From assembly GCA_963848825.1 (NCBI GenBank), contig CAWKFA010000009.1:496001-560000 (forward strand): 64,000 nucleotides of DNA, given 5' to 3'. Origin of the DNA: CAVVSQ01 sp963848825. GTDB taxonomy: Bacteria; Planctomycetota; Planctomycetia; Gemmatales; Gemmataceae. The notes under the pieces are model-generated. The model ran no database searches. It saw only the letters and a program-made list of their open reading frames with translations, and was not told the DNA's origin. Of the stretch, positions 1 to 10,682 are shown one piece after another (the stretch's first letter is position 1; each line of letters opens with the position of its first letter). The position numbers and the translations under genes were made by a program.

Positions 1-2202
1 CTGGCGAAAACATTCCACCCCCTCGCCCAACCGCCCGAGACCGATCAGAGCCGTGCCCAGGTTGTCGTAGGCATTGGCATAGTTGGGGTCGAGGCGCACC
101 GCCTGCCGATAGGACGTGATTGCCTCGTCCAGGTGGCCTTGCGCCGCCAAAGCCAGGCCAAGATTGTTATGCGCCAGGGCGTGATTGAAATCCCGGCGTA
201 ACGCCTCGCGATAGCACTTGGTTGCCTCCGTCAGATGTCCCTGCTCAACGAGAGCGTTGCCCAGGTTGTTGTGCGCGTTGGCGTGGGTTGGATCTAGTTG
301 CAGGGCCCGACGAAAACACATGATGGCCAGGTCGAGGTGCCCATTGCTCCTCAGAGTACTTCCCAAATCACTTTGGGCGTCGGAGTTGTTGTAAATGTCC
401 GGTGCCAATGAAAGAGCCGCCAGGGCCATCTGGTCATACACTCCCGCCCAGTCCCCCGGCGCCGCCTGGCGAAACAAACGCAGGCTCGAATACCAGGGCG
501 TATCGGTCCCCGTGGACAGCCAGCGCCAATCCGCGACATAGGGCAGGGCCACCCAGGTCGGTACGCCAAGCGCTCCCGCCAGGTGCGCTACCACCGAGTC
601 GACTGTCACCACGAGGTCCAGGTTCGAAAGCACGGCTGCCAGGTCATCCAGAAAATTGGGGTCGAAGCGGCTGCCGAGGTCCGTGGCCGGAAACCGAGCG
701 AAAGGTAGCTGTTCGGTACCTGGGCCCACCTGAATGCTAAACAGGCGAACGAAACCCAGACGTGCCAGGGGCTCAAGACATGCTAAAGGCGCCGAGCGGT
801 AACGGTCTCTCTTATGTTTGGGATTTCCTTGCCAGGCGATGCCGATATTTAGCCGCCTCTGGCCACCAGGTGCTATTGTTAAATATCCCTCCTGCTTTGC
901 CGCGCCCGGCCCGTTAGCCAATTCAGCCTTCCATTGGGCCATCTTTTCGGAGTTCGCCGCCAGATAGCGGTCGCGGCACGGTAGCGTCTCGAGTGTGGTT
1001 CCCAGCAGTCCCGGAATGCTAAGTAGCGGAACTTGTATGTCAAAACTCGGCACAGGAGTGCCTGCCGCCAGCACCTGGTCGGCGCCGCCAACATTTTTGA
1101 GCAAGCCAACGAGCGCCTGGTTGACACTCGAGGATGACTTGGCCGCCCCGTTCTTTCACGGCCGGTAGCAAGCGAACGAATTGAATCGTGTCGCCCAGCC
1201 CCTGCTCGGCATGGATGAGCAGCGTTTTGCCCGCGAAGCAGGCGCCATCCCAACGCGGCTCACGAAAAACCCGTGCTGGCGTGCCAACAAGGTCCCAACG
1301 ATGTTCGTAATCGCGCCAGCCCGCCGCGAAATTACCTTGCAACAAGCGCAGGTGGGCGCGATTGAGAAGCGCGCTGGTGAGATCTGGCTTGATGGCCAGG
1401 GCCTGGTCGTAACACGCGGCGGCTTCGACGAAGTTTCCTTGTTCAAAAAGAGCCAAGCCGAGATTGTTGTAACAGGTGGCCTGATGAGGATCGAGGCGCA
1501 GTGCCTGCCGATAACAGTTCACGGCCTCGGCCAGTTGTCCCTCGGCTTGCAGGGCGTTACCGAGATTGAAATGAGCCCGTGAATCATTCGGGTTAATCCG
1601 CAACGCTTGCAGGTGACAGGCACGGGCTTCCGCCAGCGCGCCTTGATCCTGAAGAGCCGCGCCAAGATTGGTAAGCGCCTTGGCGTGGTTGGGATCCAGA
1701 CGTAAGGCTTCGCGAAAACATTCCACGGCCCCCGGCGCTGCCCCTGATGCCCGAGGGCGAGGCCCAGGTTGTTGTAAGCGTCGACATGCCGCGGGTTGAT
1801 ATGTAGCGCTTGCCGATAACAGGGAACGGCCTCGGTGAATCGCCCCTCTTCCGCCAGGGCAGCGCCGAGATTACTGTAAGCATCTGCTTGATTCGGATTA
1901 AGACGTAAGGCTTGCTGATAACATTCGATGGCCTCGGTCCGCCGACCCAACCCAGCCAGGGCACCGGCCAGATTGTTATGCGCATCGGCGCTGGCAGGGT
2001 CGAGCTCAACAGACCGCCGAAAACAAGCCAGCGCTTCTGCGCCGCGGTCCGTGGCCTGGAGTACGACACCCAAGTTCGTGTAAGCACCGGCCAACGTTGG
2101 ATTCAGCTCAAGAGCCTGTCGATAGAGCGCCTCCGCCTGACCCAGGTCGCCCCCTTGATGGGAACGCACGGCCCTATTAAACAAGTCGCTACTACCGGAC
2201 AC
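1..2202 (-). CDS. TPR protein with GT9-like glycosyltransferase domain (3' end beyond window, two frame breaks)
   Basis: The protein opens with about seven TPR units (repeated NNLG...A and YRQAL motifs), continues into a GT-B domain with HAEQGLGDTIQF, IAWQGNPKHK and VAHLAGALGVP, and then stays open into a second TPR block that runs off the left edge with no stop. The domain resembles heptosyltransferases (GT9) and the TPR-linked transferases common in planctomycetes; the acceptor is unknown. I place the start at a GTG (2202) because it aligns with the start of the paralogue at 29223 and has a GAGG upstream; a TTG at 2238 is the alternative. The frame breaks near 1729-1733 (C5 run on +, one base short) and near 1115-1120. 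It follows an acyltransferase and a JmjC-type gene in the same direction. Confidence 0.85.
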
Positions 2203-2317
2203 CGATACCTCATGGCAAAGATTCAGGCGCAAGGTCAATTTAACAGATTTTTATCCACCAGGCACCGAAGCTCGTTATTCCGGGTTTGGAAGTTCCCTGT
2301 GCTCAAACTCGATGTCC

Positions 2318-3466
2318 TCACTTCGGGGCGTGCAATGTCGCCCACCACCGCTGCGCGACCCGCCGTGCCCTTTCCAGCAAAGTCTTTCTGGTCGCCCTTA
2401 CTTGAACTAGCGGCCTGGTGTGCGTGGCCAGTTGCATTTTGTAAAAGACGGAATCGGCCTGAAAGTCGAACTCGCATCGTCCAGCCTCGATGGCGCGCCG
2501 GATCGCCAGCGCTAAAAGTACCGCGCCCGGACGTACCTGCCCGGGCAGGTCGATCCGTCGTCCGGTCTGGTACGCGATCACTTTGTCTGCCCAGTTCATG
2601 CCGTACAGCACCGCTACGGGCTCGTCGCGTGCAAAAAGACAGAGCAATTCAAGATTGCCACTCTCGGCGAGCCGTTTCATGATGCTATTGTGAAATTCCA
2701 GATAGCGGGAGGCGCGAAATACGCCAGGTTCTCCAGCCGTGGCCCAGCGTCGATGGTGCAAGTGAACCAGGATGGCCTTCCCCTTTTCCAGGCCAGCCAC
2801 ATCAGAAATGCTTTCAAGCCGGGTCGTGCCCTCGGACCAGATGTCGAATGCCTTGAGAGAGCGCTGGATGTTGCGCCTGCTATTCGCTCCCAGGCTGTGC
2901 AAGTACTCCCGCCAACTTGCCGGCAAGGCGATGTAGGGCGCTCGGGTGGTCTCAATCAAATCGGCTTCACACCCGCCTGAACGAAAGGCATCCACGAGCA
3001 TGCGGGGGAGCGGAGTGTCCCCGGACATCATGGGCAGCACGACTTCGTCCCAGGGCCCAAAGGCGCCGTCCCTGAGCGCCTCGGCAACTCGGTGTGCAAC
3101 CACGGTCTCCATGCCGCGCTCGGCCAATATGCCCAAATGATTGGAGTAGATGCCTTCCTTGGCGGGTTCTCCTGAAGCCAAAAGCTCCAGGCGGCGAAAA
3201 GGAAGCACGTGGCGATACCAGTGCCGCCGGTAAAGAAGGGGTGCCAGGCCAATTAATCGGCCATCTTTTTGGACGAGTCCCAAGCGGAGCCGACGGCCCT
3301 GACGCCCTCCATAGACTTGCCACCATGAAAGGAGCCAGTCCGGCGTTTGGGTCAACTCAGTCCGGCAGGAGCGCCGACAGAGGTCGCTCCACGCGGAGCG
3401 CCAGAGCTCCGCTTGTGTCGCGTCTGAAATCACGACACAAGATATGGCAGCGGCGCGATTGGGCAT
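2318..3466 (-). CDS. CelD/BioF2-like GNAT-family acyltransferase
   Basis: About 382 residues, intact. The layout fits the Acetyltransf_6 (CelD/BcsL, FemAB-related) family: an N-terminal region with a TPDWLLSWW motif, a middle part with SRRNIQRSLK, and a C-terminal GNAT core ending FDFQADSVFYKMQLA. Family members transfer acyl or aminoacyl groups during exopolysaccharide or cell-envelope synthesis; the substrate here cannot be read from sequence. GTG (3469) and ATG (3466) are adjacent and I chose the ATG. It begins about 10 bases after the stop of the JmjC-like gene and is followed by the TPR-glycosyltransferase, so the three are probably co-transcribed. The family call is fairly sure; the role in glycan modification is inferred from neighbours. 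Confidence 0.82.
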   Translation of the reverse strand: MPNRAAAISCVVISDATQAELWRSAWSDLCRRSCRTELTQTPDWLLSWWQVYGGRQGRRLRLGLVQKDGRLIGLAPLLYRRHWYRHVLPFRRLELLASGEPAKEGIYSNHLGILAERGMETVVAHRVAEALRDGAFGPWDEVVLPMMSGDTPLPRMLVDAFRSGGCEADLIETTRAPYIALPASWREYLHSLGANSRRNIQRSLKAFDIWSEGTTRLESISDVAGLEKGKAILVHLHHRRWATAGEPGVFRASRYLEFHNSIMKRLAESGNLELLCLFARDEPVAVLYGMNWADKVIAYQTGRRIDLPGQVRPGAVLLALAIRRAIEAGRCEFDFQADSVFYKMQLATHTRPLVQVRATRKTLLERARRVAQRWWATLHAPK

Positions 3467-3476
3467 CACGAGAGGT

Positions 3477-4406
3477 TCAATAGTGATCTTGTTCCTGGCG
3501 GCGCCGCCCGGGAATTAAGCCCTTGAGTTTTGTAAACAGGCGATAACCCTGGTTCTTCACTCCGTCACGCCACGCCGACTTGCCGAACGGCGTGGGCTTC
3601 ACTCCCAGGCGGCGGATTAGATGATTGACGGCACAAATCGTCCCGCGTCGTTTGGTTTCCTTGGTTTCCACCGTAAGAGCGAAGGAAACGGTTACGTCGC
3701 CTTCCGTGGTCACCCAGTGTGGAAAATTGACAGGGATGTGGACTCCGTCGCCGGGGCCCATCTTGAAGGGCGTGGCCCGGGACTTCATTTCATCCCGAAA
3801 CGGCAAGGAGTTGAAACGGCCTGAGTAAAACCGCTCGATATCCTCCTCGGACAGAACGGAGCGATCATCGCCTGGAAGTACATGGAAGGTTTTCGTGCCG
3901 CGGATTTGCAGCAAAAAATTGATTTCCGGGTCCATGTGATAAGGAGTCACCATGTTCGGCGCCGACAGAAAAACATAACCCACCTTGCTGTGGATATCGC
4001 GCATGTAAGGATTGCCGATGGCCTCGATCTCGGCGATGCAGACATGCAACAGGTCGCGGTAGTCGGGATGATGTTCGATGCCCTTGAGCATGATGCGCGT
4101 GTCGCTATTTTCCATCGTGCGGAAGGCCTCTTCGACGGATAAGTCGGCTGTGGGGATCTGGTCCGGCGTTGCGCCTACCGGGACAGCACCGGAATTGATA
4201 CGCACATTTTTTTCGGGAAGCCATTTCGCCAGTTCGCGAAGGCGCTGCATGCCGAGCAGCGGATGGTTGGCAAGTCGATGGTGGACCGCGCAGGGTTGCG
4301 AGTTGAGCCGTGCCACCAGGTAATCGCGATCCAGAAGGAGAAATGGTCCCTGGCCGGCATCGTGATTAGCGGGCAATGAACTTTCCGTGAGGCCTGTTTG
4401 TTTCAT
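3477..4406 (-). CDS. JmjC/cupin-like 2-oxoglutarate-dependent oxygenase
   Basis: 309 residues, intact, ATG start. The centre carries a cupin fold signature: YHMDPEINFLLQ gives the HxD metal pair and GDGVHIPVNFPHWV gives the distal His, as in Cupin_8/JmjC (FIH-like) proteins. The segment GTKTFHVLPGD between them is typical of the family. Such enzymes hydroxylate proteins or small molecules using Fe(II) and 2-oxoglutarate; no substrate can be named. It is the first gene of a minus-strand trio with a CelD-like acyltransferase and a TPR-glycosyltransferase. The N-terminal 120 residues (LARLNSQPCAVHHRLANHP and onward) also look conserved with this bacterial subgroup. Enzyme class is fairly confident, partner choice is inference. 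Confidence 0.75.
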   Translation of the reverse strand: MKQTGLTESSLPANHDAGQGPFLLLDRDYLVARLNSQPCAVHHRLANHPLLGMQRLRELAKWLPEKNVRINSGAVPVGATPDQIPTADLSVEEAFRTMENSDTRIMLKGIEHHPDYRDLLHVCIAEIEAIGNPYMRDIHSKVGYVFLSAPNMVTPYHMDPEINFLLQIRGTKTFHVLPGDDRSVLSEEDIERFYSGRFNSLPFRDEMKSRATPFKMGPGDGVHIPVNFPHWVTTEGDVTVSFALTVETKETKRRGTICAVNHLIRRLGVKPTPFGKSAWRDGVKNQGYRLFTKLKGLIPGRRRQEQDHY

Positions 4407-4949
4407 AGTGGACCGTTTGAAAGACTTGACCGGGCTATTTTCAGAGGCCCCTTGATCAGTCCACCGAACTTATCATTTTCTCCCACATAAGGCGCAAAAG
4501 CGCATTGATTAAACCGTCGCGACTTAAAAAAGTTTCGGTTTATGCGAGCTTGATCCACTCCGCCAGAAAGGATGGTCGAGTCCTTCGAATTGGTTTGATG
4601 GCAAGTTTCGCGATAGGAAAACGCTTGCCCAGCAGTGGGCACCAAAGCTGTCGTGGCCCTGCACACCAGGAAGTTCTCAAGAGTTTTGGCCAGCGCCAGG
4701 CCCTGAAAAAATCGCGTTTTCAACTAGTGCCGAGCAGTCGCTTTTTATGGCACAAGTGTTGCAATCACGATGGCAGCAAAGCAGTGATCGGCAGGTTGCA
4801 AGGCCCACCCGCCGGCGTAAAGCCTGAAAGGTGCAACGCAAGTGCTGACCGCTGCTTTGTTTTAAAAACCATTCCCTTGGAAACATCCGGGGAGCTGCCT
4901 GACATTTACCCGCGCACCTGGCAGCTTCCCGGATTTTTTCTCACGACTC
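4407..4949. other. Intergenic stretch without a supported gene
   Basis: These 543 bases lie upstream of the JmjC-like gene and downstream of the DUF1549/DUF1553 gene, both on the minus strand. A 153-codon frame on the plus strand (4505-4966) and two short minus frames exist but have no recognisable family, no ribosome-binding site and an uneven amino-acid make-up. I see no strong terminator or RNA gene. The promoter of the minus-strand trio should lie near its left end. Confidence 0.5.
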
Positions 4950-6822
4950 TTAGTGATTCAAAATGAATTCGTTGCTATTTAGCAGCGCCCAAAACACATC
5001 CTGGCAGTAGCCCGTCCAGAAAGCCACGCCGTCGCGCGGGCCAGCCACACCTGGTCTGTAGCTGTAGACCTTGGGGCTTAATATTTTCTCGATTTCCTTG
5101 GTAGTGGGCGGACGGTTAAGGGCTGCTCTGAATAGTACATTCAGCACTTTGCCAGCCTCTCGTTCGTTGACCGGCGGATGGCTGGCCAGGGCATACGCGA
5201 CGGTGCCTTCTTGTTTGTTCATGATGGCATCGTTGATGTCAGAGCCGTTCATGAGAATGAGGGCCTGCACAACTGTGCCGCTGAAAGAGCCCTCGTTGCC
5301 TTCGTCGTCGCCGAACTTGACGATGAGTTTTTGCATCCAGGATTCGCGCAGGGCCGCCTTGGCGGTCTTGTTCTTGGCCAACGGCGATTCCGTCGCGGTC
5401 ATGAGCGATTCAAAAAGCTGTTCTGGCGTCATGGGTTTCAAAAGCATGCGCGAAAAACGTTTCATCTTCCGGCTTGTCGTTCGTCGCGTTCGAAGCGCTG
5501 GACAGGCCATAGGCCCTGCTGTTGCATATCCAGCGAATCAGCACCTTGGGATTGTAGCTGTACTTCGTGGCCCAATCGTCGCAGAGTTTTTCGAAGAGCT
5601 CGGGATGGGTGATCGGATTGTGCTCGCCGAAATCATCGACATTGTCCTTGGTGAAGCTACGTCCGAAAAAGTGGCCCCACGTGCGGTTGACGTAGGCCTT
5701 CGCGAAATAGGGGCTGCCGACGATGAACTTGGCCAGTTGCTGGCGGCGTGTAGCTCCCTTGATGGGGGACATTTTTTGACCATCGAGGAACGTCGCATCC
5801 GTATAGAGAAGGACGCCGCTGCGCCGTTCGTAGGGCACCAGGCCCTTGACATTGAACTGGGGATCGTCGGTGAGATTATATTGCGGCATGCCCACTTCTT
5901 TTTTCTTGGGTGCCATCATGGTGGGCCGGCCAGTTGGGTCTACCTGGCGGAAAAAGGCATTGATGCCCCAGAAATGTTCCTGCCGCCAGTCGCTGTTAAA
6001 GGGATGATCGTGACACTGCACGCACTGGGTGCGCAAGCCGAGGAACAGCCGTGTGGTACGCGATGTCAGGGGTATCATGTCGTACTTGCCGCTGTTGGCA
6101 TTGTCCTGGTTAATTCTCTCGCCGAGATGGGCCAGGATGAAATTGACCGCGCCGTTGTCGTTGGTTTTGCCCTGGGCGGACAGAATTTCGCTGACGATCT
6201 TGGACCAGTCGGGAATGTAAGCCTGCGTTGTCTCCGTCTTTTTCTCGTCCAGTAGCTTTTCGCTAAGCCAGTCCCGCAGTTGTTCCTGGTAGGGCTTATT
6301 GGGCACTCCCGTTCGCGTCAGCAGCAGCACGGTCCAGATATTGGCCCAATTGTGAGCGTATTCCTCACCTTTGCCGTAATCGGGCCCCTTTTTCTGGAGG
6401 AACTCGGGATTGCCAAGCAGTCGCTCAATAAGTCGGGAACGACGCCGTTCGGGCGGGTCGGTCAAAAAGCTCTCCATCTCCTTGATGGTGGCGATGCGGC
6501 CGATGATATCCAGCGAGGCACGGCGGATAAATTCATAATCGGTGCAGCGCTCGGCGGGGACAATCTTGTTTTCTTGCCAGCTCTTTTCCAACATCTGATT
6601 GATAAAAGCCACTTGCTCGAGCCCGCCCGTTCCGGCGAGAATATCGACGACCTTTGGCTGTTTGGCTGCCGGCGGCGCTTTGTCGGCCTTCTTTTCCGGG
6701 CCGTTTGTCTGTGCCGGCGCCAGGGGCAACTGTGCCACCATCATGCCCGCCAACAACGTAGCGACCAGGAGTAGCCCCATCCTTCGAGGCTGAAGATATT
6801 TTTTCTTGATCAGGTTAATCAT
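4950..6822 (-). CDS. DUF1549/DUF1553 secreted planctomycete protein (one frame break)
   Basis: About 623 residues once joined. The start is the ATG at 6822, preceded by GAGGAAA; an N-terminal basic stretch and hydrophobic segment (MGLLLVATLLAGMMVA) form a signal peptide. DUF1549 follows, with the CVQCHDHPF motif, and DUF1553 makes up the second half (LANFIVGSPYF-like region, NRTWGHFFGR). These paired domains are a planctomycete hallmark and usually occur beside DUF1501 proteins; the function is not known and no DUF1501 gene is seen here. The frame changes at 5453-5457, where an A5 run (T5 in sense) is one base short; the downstream frame continues FSRMLLKPMTPEQLFESL to the stop at 4950. Confidence 0.88.
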
Positions 6823-7030
6823 TGGCGTTTTCCTCGAAGAGTCGCGCACGGCAGCGGTTGTTCGAAACGCGCGGCCGTCATGATACTATCTTAAAGTGCG
6901 CGTCAAAACGTTGCAAATACAATCTACCAATGGTAAGGCGGCGGCCTAAAGCGCGCGACGGCCCCCTTGAGACGTTTGTTTCCGGGCGGGAGTTCCCGAT
7001 ATTACGACAGGCATACACGCGGGGGCGGAC

Positions 7031-7399
7031 ATGATCGACTTCGACAGCGAAAAGGTCTGGCTCAATGCTCGGCAGGCGAAAACGGAGGATTTGTTGGACC
7101 GGGTGACGGTGTATCGGGCCGGCATGGAGCCAGCTGCCCTGGCAATCATCGAAGCGGAATTGCAAGATCGAGGAATCACTAACCAGGCGATTCGCGCTCA
7201 CGCGGAGACACGTGAGGCAAACTGCCTGTGGGCATCGGACGGCACCGCCCTCCCGTGTAGTTTTTGCCGAAAGCCCGCGGTCGTGCTGGTTTGGGGATGG
7301 CAGCGCTTGTGGAAAGTGTTACCGGTCTTTCCGCGCCAATTCCGCTACTGCCAGGAACACCGGGACGCCTGGACGAAGGCGGCCCCGGAAACTAATTGA
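7031..7399 (+). CDS. Small conserved planctomycete protein with a Cys pair
   Basis: 122 residues starting at an ATG preceded by a GGGGGCGG purine stretch. The first half (SEKVWLNARQAKTEDLLDRV) is acidic and helical, and the second half carries CSFCRKPA followed by YCQEH, which could form a single zinc site. I recognise the style of a short protein found in Gemmataceae genomes but know of no assigned function. It is convergent with the small basic protein at 7434-7670. Codon use matches the neighbours. Confidence 0.72.
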   Translation: MIDFDSEKVWLNARQAKTEDLLDRVTVYRAGMEPAALAIIEAELQDRGITNQAIRAHAETREANCLWASDGTALPCSFCRKPAVVLVWGWQRLWKVLPVFPRQFRYCQEHRDAWTKAAPETN

Positions 7400-7433
7400 T
7401 GTGCTGCATGAATTCGTGGACGGGCGTCGCCGT

Positions 7434-7670
7434 TTAGCTTTTGGCGAGTGCTTGAAGGTCGGTTTCCGTGATCAAGCGGCTGGGTTTGTCGAGTTGCGCG
7501 CTCAACCAGCTCATTACGGAGGGCAAATAAGGGAGCTTGCCCTTTTGGACGATCGCCATCATGCGTGCGTCACGACTCTTACGTTCCTTCACTTTTAGAA
7601 CCCCGTTGCGCAAGCGCGAGTTTTTCATGTCCGTTTGACGCTGTTCACGACGAATTCGACGGGCGCCCAT
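7434..7670 (-). CDS. Small basic protein, function unknown
   Basis: 78 residues, very rich in Arg and Lys in the first 45 positions (MGARRIRREQRQTD), then a hydrophobic turn LPYLPSVMSWLSAQL. The ATG has a clear AGGAG seven bases upstream, which supports translation. I do not recognise the family; the basic N-terminus would allow nucleic-acid or ribosome binding but that is only inference. It sits between a convergent small protein and the ArnT-like gene, which is co-directional and begins upstream. Confidence 0.65.
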   Translation of the reverse strand: MGARRIRREQRQTDMKNSRLRNGVLKVKERKSRDARMMAIVQKGKLPYLPSVMSWLSAQLDKPSRLITETDLQALAKS

Positions 7671-7789
7671 CAGAGGCTCCTCATTAAAGGCAGATAGTTA
7701 ATAAGCACGGAGCCGGGGGAGATCGTTGCCGGCCCAACCTTGGCTCTTGGTTAAACTTAGCAAGAAAAGGGCGGAACGAAAAGGGTGAC

Positions 7790-9515
7790 TCAAGGGAAAT
7801 TGCTCACCACCACGACATCGTTCCGATGGTAAAGGTCGGAATGACGCGCCACCAGCCGGCAACTGGACGGCGCCTTCTCCCGGATCGAATTCCAGATTCT
7901 TTCCGGCACAAACAAGTAAACAGGGACCTGATAGCGCAGAAACGCCAGGGTTTCCTCTTCCTTTTGACAGTGCAGGACATCGCGGCGTGCATAGAAGTTG
8001 AGGCTAGGCAGATGCTCCAGACCGTAGCCGCCAATGCGGATATCCCGGTCGCGCGCTAAATTGCCAATCTCTTCCACCAGCGGTTGGGGGGCCTTGATTC
8101 CGTTCCAGGCGGCTAAAACCCCGCCGACAAGGGGGCCCAGGAACAAGAAAGTTCCCAGCACCATACAAGTAACTACGGCATTTGCGAAGCTGGAGCGCAA
8201 GGCGCGCCAGGCAATCAAGGCGGTGATGACAGGAACAAGCCCAAAGAAGGCCCAATATTGCACACCGACCAATGCCGGTCCACCCAATGGCCGCAGACTA
8301 ACCTGGCCCGAAACGACCACCAGCCCAACCCCGGTCGCCACGCCGACGCTCGCCATATAAGCCAAACAAGTTAGCATCACCCAACGCGGCGGCTTGAGCT
8401 CTCCGAGGCGCCAACGGTCCAGGAAGCGGGCGGTCAAGAGCGCGAAGGGCAGCGCCGCCGGAAGCATGTAATTAGGTAATTTGGTTGCCGACATCGAAAA
8501 GAAAAGTACATAACAGGCAAGCCAGGCAAACAGGAAACGATAGGCCGAAATTACGCCCGGCGAGTTCGCGGTCTGGGGTTCGACCGCAGTCTGCCACCAG
8601 GCCGCGTAGCGATGATGCGGGCAAGGCGCGGTCATGGTGGACCACCATCCATACCACACACCAAACAGCAGGACCAGCGACCAGGGCGCCATGCCAACGA
8701 GCAGGACGACAAGATAGTAGAACGGGGAGCCATTATGCGCGTCCATGGGCTGAATGAACCGGCTCAAGTTATGGTCCCAGAAAAAGCCCTGCAAAAAAGT
8801 ACCGCGCGTTTCGACCGCTACCCAGATGTACCAGGGCAACGCGACGACTCCGAGGGCCAGCGCCAGGTGCCAGGCGCGGCGGTCCCATAGCAGCGCAAGC
8901 TTGTTTTCCCAAAATAAATAGACCAATGCCACCAGCGCCGGCATTACGATGCCGATCGGGCCCTTGGTCAATACCGCCAGCCCCAGGAGTAAACCCATCC
9001 CCAGAAACCAAAGGGAGGTAGGTCCTCGGTGGCCCAGCCAAAAGACAGTCAACGTGCAACCGATGAATAGATTGAGGACGGCATCCGGGTTGGCGAAGCG
9101 TGCGGCCCCCATCATCAGGGCCGTGCTGGCTAATATGAGGGACCCCAGCAGCGCGGTTGCTCGGCCGAATAGCGTTTGCCCTAATTCATAAAGGATAAAC
9201 AGGGTCAGCAAGGCCGCGAGCGCGGAAGGGAAGCGGACCGCGAACTCGTTAATGCCGAAGGCCTTGATGGCTGCCACCTGCAGCCAGTACATGAGCACGG
9301 GCTTGTCGACGCGCAGCCGTGCATTGAAAGTTGGCACGATGTAGTTGCCGGTTTCCAACATTTCGAGGGAGGCCGTGGCATTGCGGCCCTCATCCAGGTC
9401 CCAGAGACTGGGCAGCTCCCAGGTTGTTGACGAACAGGACCAGACCAGCTAGCAGCAGGATCAGGTAGTGAAAGGTGCGGCCCCGAAAGATCGCCGGCAT
9501 GTCAGTCCCTTCCAT
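7790..9515 (-). CDS. ArnT/PMT-type membrane glycosyltransferase (one frame break)
   Basis: About 574 residues after joining. The N-terminus (MPAIFRGRTFHYLIL) is a membrane anchor, followed by SLWDLDEGRNA, the acidic periplasmic loop in which GT-C enzymes keep their catalytic Asp/Glu, then VDKPVLMYWLQ, FANPDAVLNL and many hydrophobic spans. This is the PMT_2/ArnT-like family, which moves sugars from polyprenyl phosphates to lipid A or other envelope glycans. The frame breaks near 9415 within GGGAGCTGCCC. Start is the ATG at 9515 (purine stretch upstream) or 9500. The C-terminal 80 residues form a soluble tail. Confidence 0.85.
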
Positions 9516-9704
9516 CCATGGCAGGATTTCCTTTTGGCTAATTAATCTCCGCATTATAAAACAAAGACAAATCGCCGCGAGGCCAGTTGCCATGGGCGCG
9601 GGCGGCCCTGGATTGGGCAAGCTGGGTAGAACTGGACGGGATAGTGCTAGTTTGGTGGGTCAGCTCCAGGCAATTTTCATAGCAAGGACAAAAAAGGATT
9701 ACCC

Positions 9705-10682
9705 ATGGCCAAGCCCCTGTATGTTGGTCTCGACGTTGGTGGTTCAGCCATGAAGGCTGGCGTCGTTGATGAGACAGGCCATGCGCTGGCATCCGTGAGC
9801 CTGCCGACCGAAGCGTATCGTGGCCAGGAATTCGGCCTGGAACGCATGTGTGAAGCGATCCGTCAAGCCGTCGCCGCCGCCCAACTGAAGATGGAGAGAA
9901 TTGCCGCTATCGGCGTGGCCACGCCGGGCACCATGGATATTGCCGCCGGCATCGTGATCGATCCACCCAATCTCAAGCCCTGGCGCAATGTGCCGGTCCG
10001 GGCGCATATTCACGATGTTTTTGGGCTGCCGGTGGCTTTTCAAAATGATGGCAACGCCGCTGCGTTCGGCGAGTTTTGGGCCGGTGTGGGTCGAGGCGTC
10101 CATAGCCTGGCGCTCTTTACGCTGGGTACCGGGGTGGGCGGGGGCATCATTATTGGAGGAGAAATTGTCGAGGGGGAGCACAGTCACGGAGCGGAACTCG
10201 GGCACATGCGCATCGAGATTACCAATGCGCGCCAGTGCGGCTGCGGCCGCTGGGGCTGTTTGGAGGCTTACGCCAGCGCCAGTGCCGTGGTCAAGAGGTC
10301 GCAGGAGGCCTTGAGCCAGGCGGGAATGAGGTCATCATTGACAAAAGCTGCCAACAAACCCGGAGGAATGACGTCCCGGGACGTTTTCGACATTGCCGCC
10401 GGCGGGGATGCACTGGCGGAAAAGATTGTTGAAGATACCGCGTTTTATTTGGCGATAGGCGCTACCAATGTTTTGCACACCATCGACCCGAATATGGTGG
10501 TATTCGGAGGGGGCATGATAGCGGCCGGCGAGAATTTCTTGCAGCGAATTCAAAAACATGTCAAGAACCTGGCTTTGCCGATTCCCGCCGAGAAGGCGAA
10601 AATCTGTTATGCGTCACTCGGAAGCGACGCCGGCTTCATCGGTGCCGCGGGCTGCGCCCTGCGAACCCATCAAAAGGCTTGA
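9705..10682 (+). CDS. ROK-family sugar kinase (glucokinase-like)
   Basis: 325 residues, intact. DVGGSAMKAGVVD is the ATP phosphate loop, GVATPGTMD and QNDGNAAAFGEFW carry substrate contacts including the catalytic Asp, and GAELGHMRI with CGCGRWGCLE gives the His and three Cys of the ROK zinc site. The protein should phosphorylate glucose or an N-acetylated hexosamine in the cytoplasm. The ATG follows AAAAAAGGA at a suitable distance. It stands alone between the divergent ArnT-like gene and csrA. Glucokinase is the best guess, but the hexose specificity is not fixed by the motifs I can read. Confidence 0.9.
   Translation: MAKPLYVGLDVGGSAMKAGVVDETGHALASVSLPTEAYRGQEFGLERMCEAIRQAVAAAQLKMERIAAIGVATPGTMDIAAGIVIDPPNLKPWRNVPVRAHIHDVFGLPVAFQNDGNAAAFGEFWAGVGRGVHSLALFTLGTGVGGGIIIGGEIVEGEHSHGAELGHMRIEITNARQCGCGRWGCLEAYASASAVVKRSQEALSQAGMRSSLTKAANKPGGMTSRDVFDIAAGGDALAEKIVEDTAFYLAIGATNVLHTIDPNMVVFGGGMIAAGENFLQRIQKHVKNLALPIPAEKAKICYASLGSDAGFIGAAGCALRTHQKA

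Noticed and set aside
1..2202. Direct repeats in the TPR genes as mobile elements
   Set aside because: They are the protein-coding TPR units, diverged in base sequence and without terminal repeats.
4505..4966. 153-codon plus frame in the gap before the DUF1549/DUF1553 gene
   Set aside because: No domain, no ribosome-binding site, and it runs into the 3' end of a real gene.
5071..6255. 394-codon plus frame opposite the DUF1549/DUF1553 gene
   Set aside because: Antisense shadow with no recognised domain or ribosome-binding site; the minus strand carries the conserved protein.
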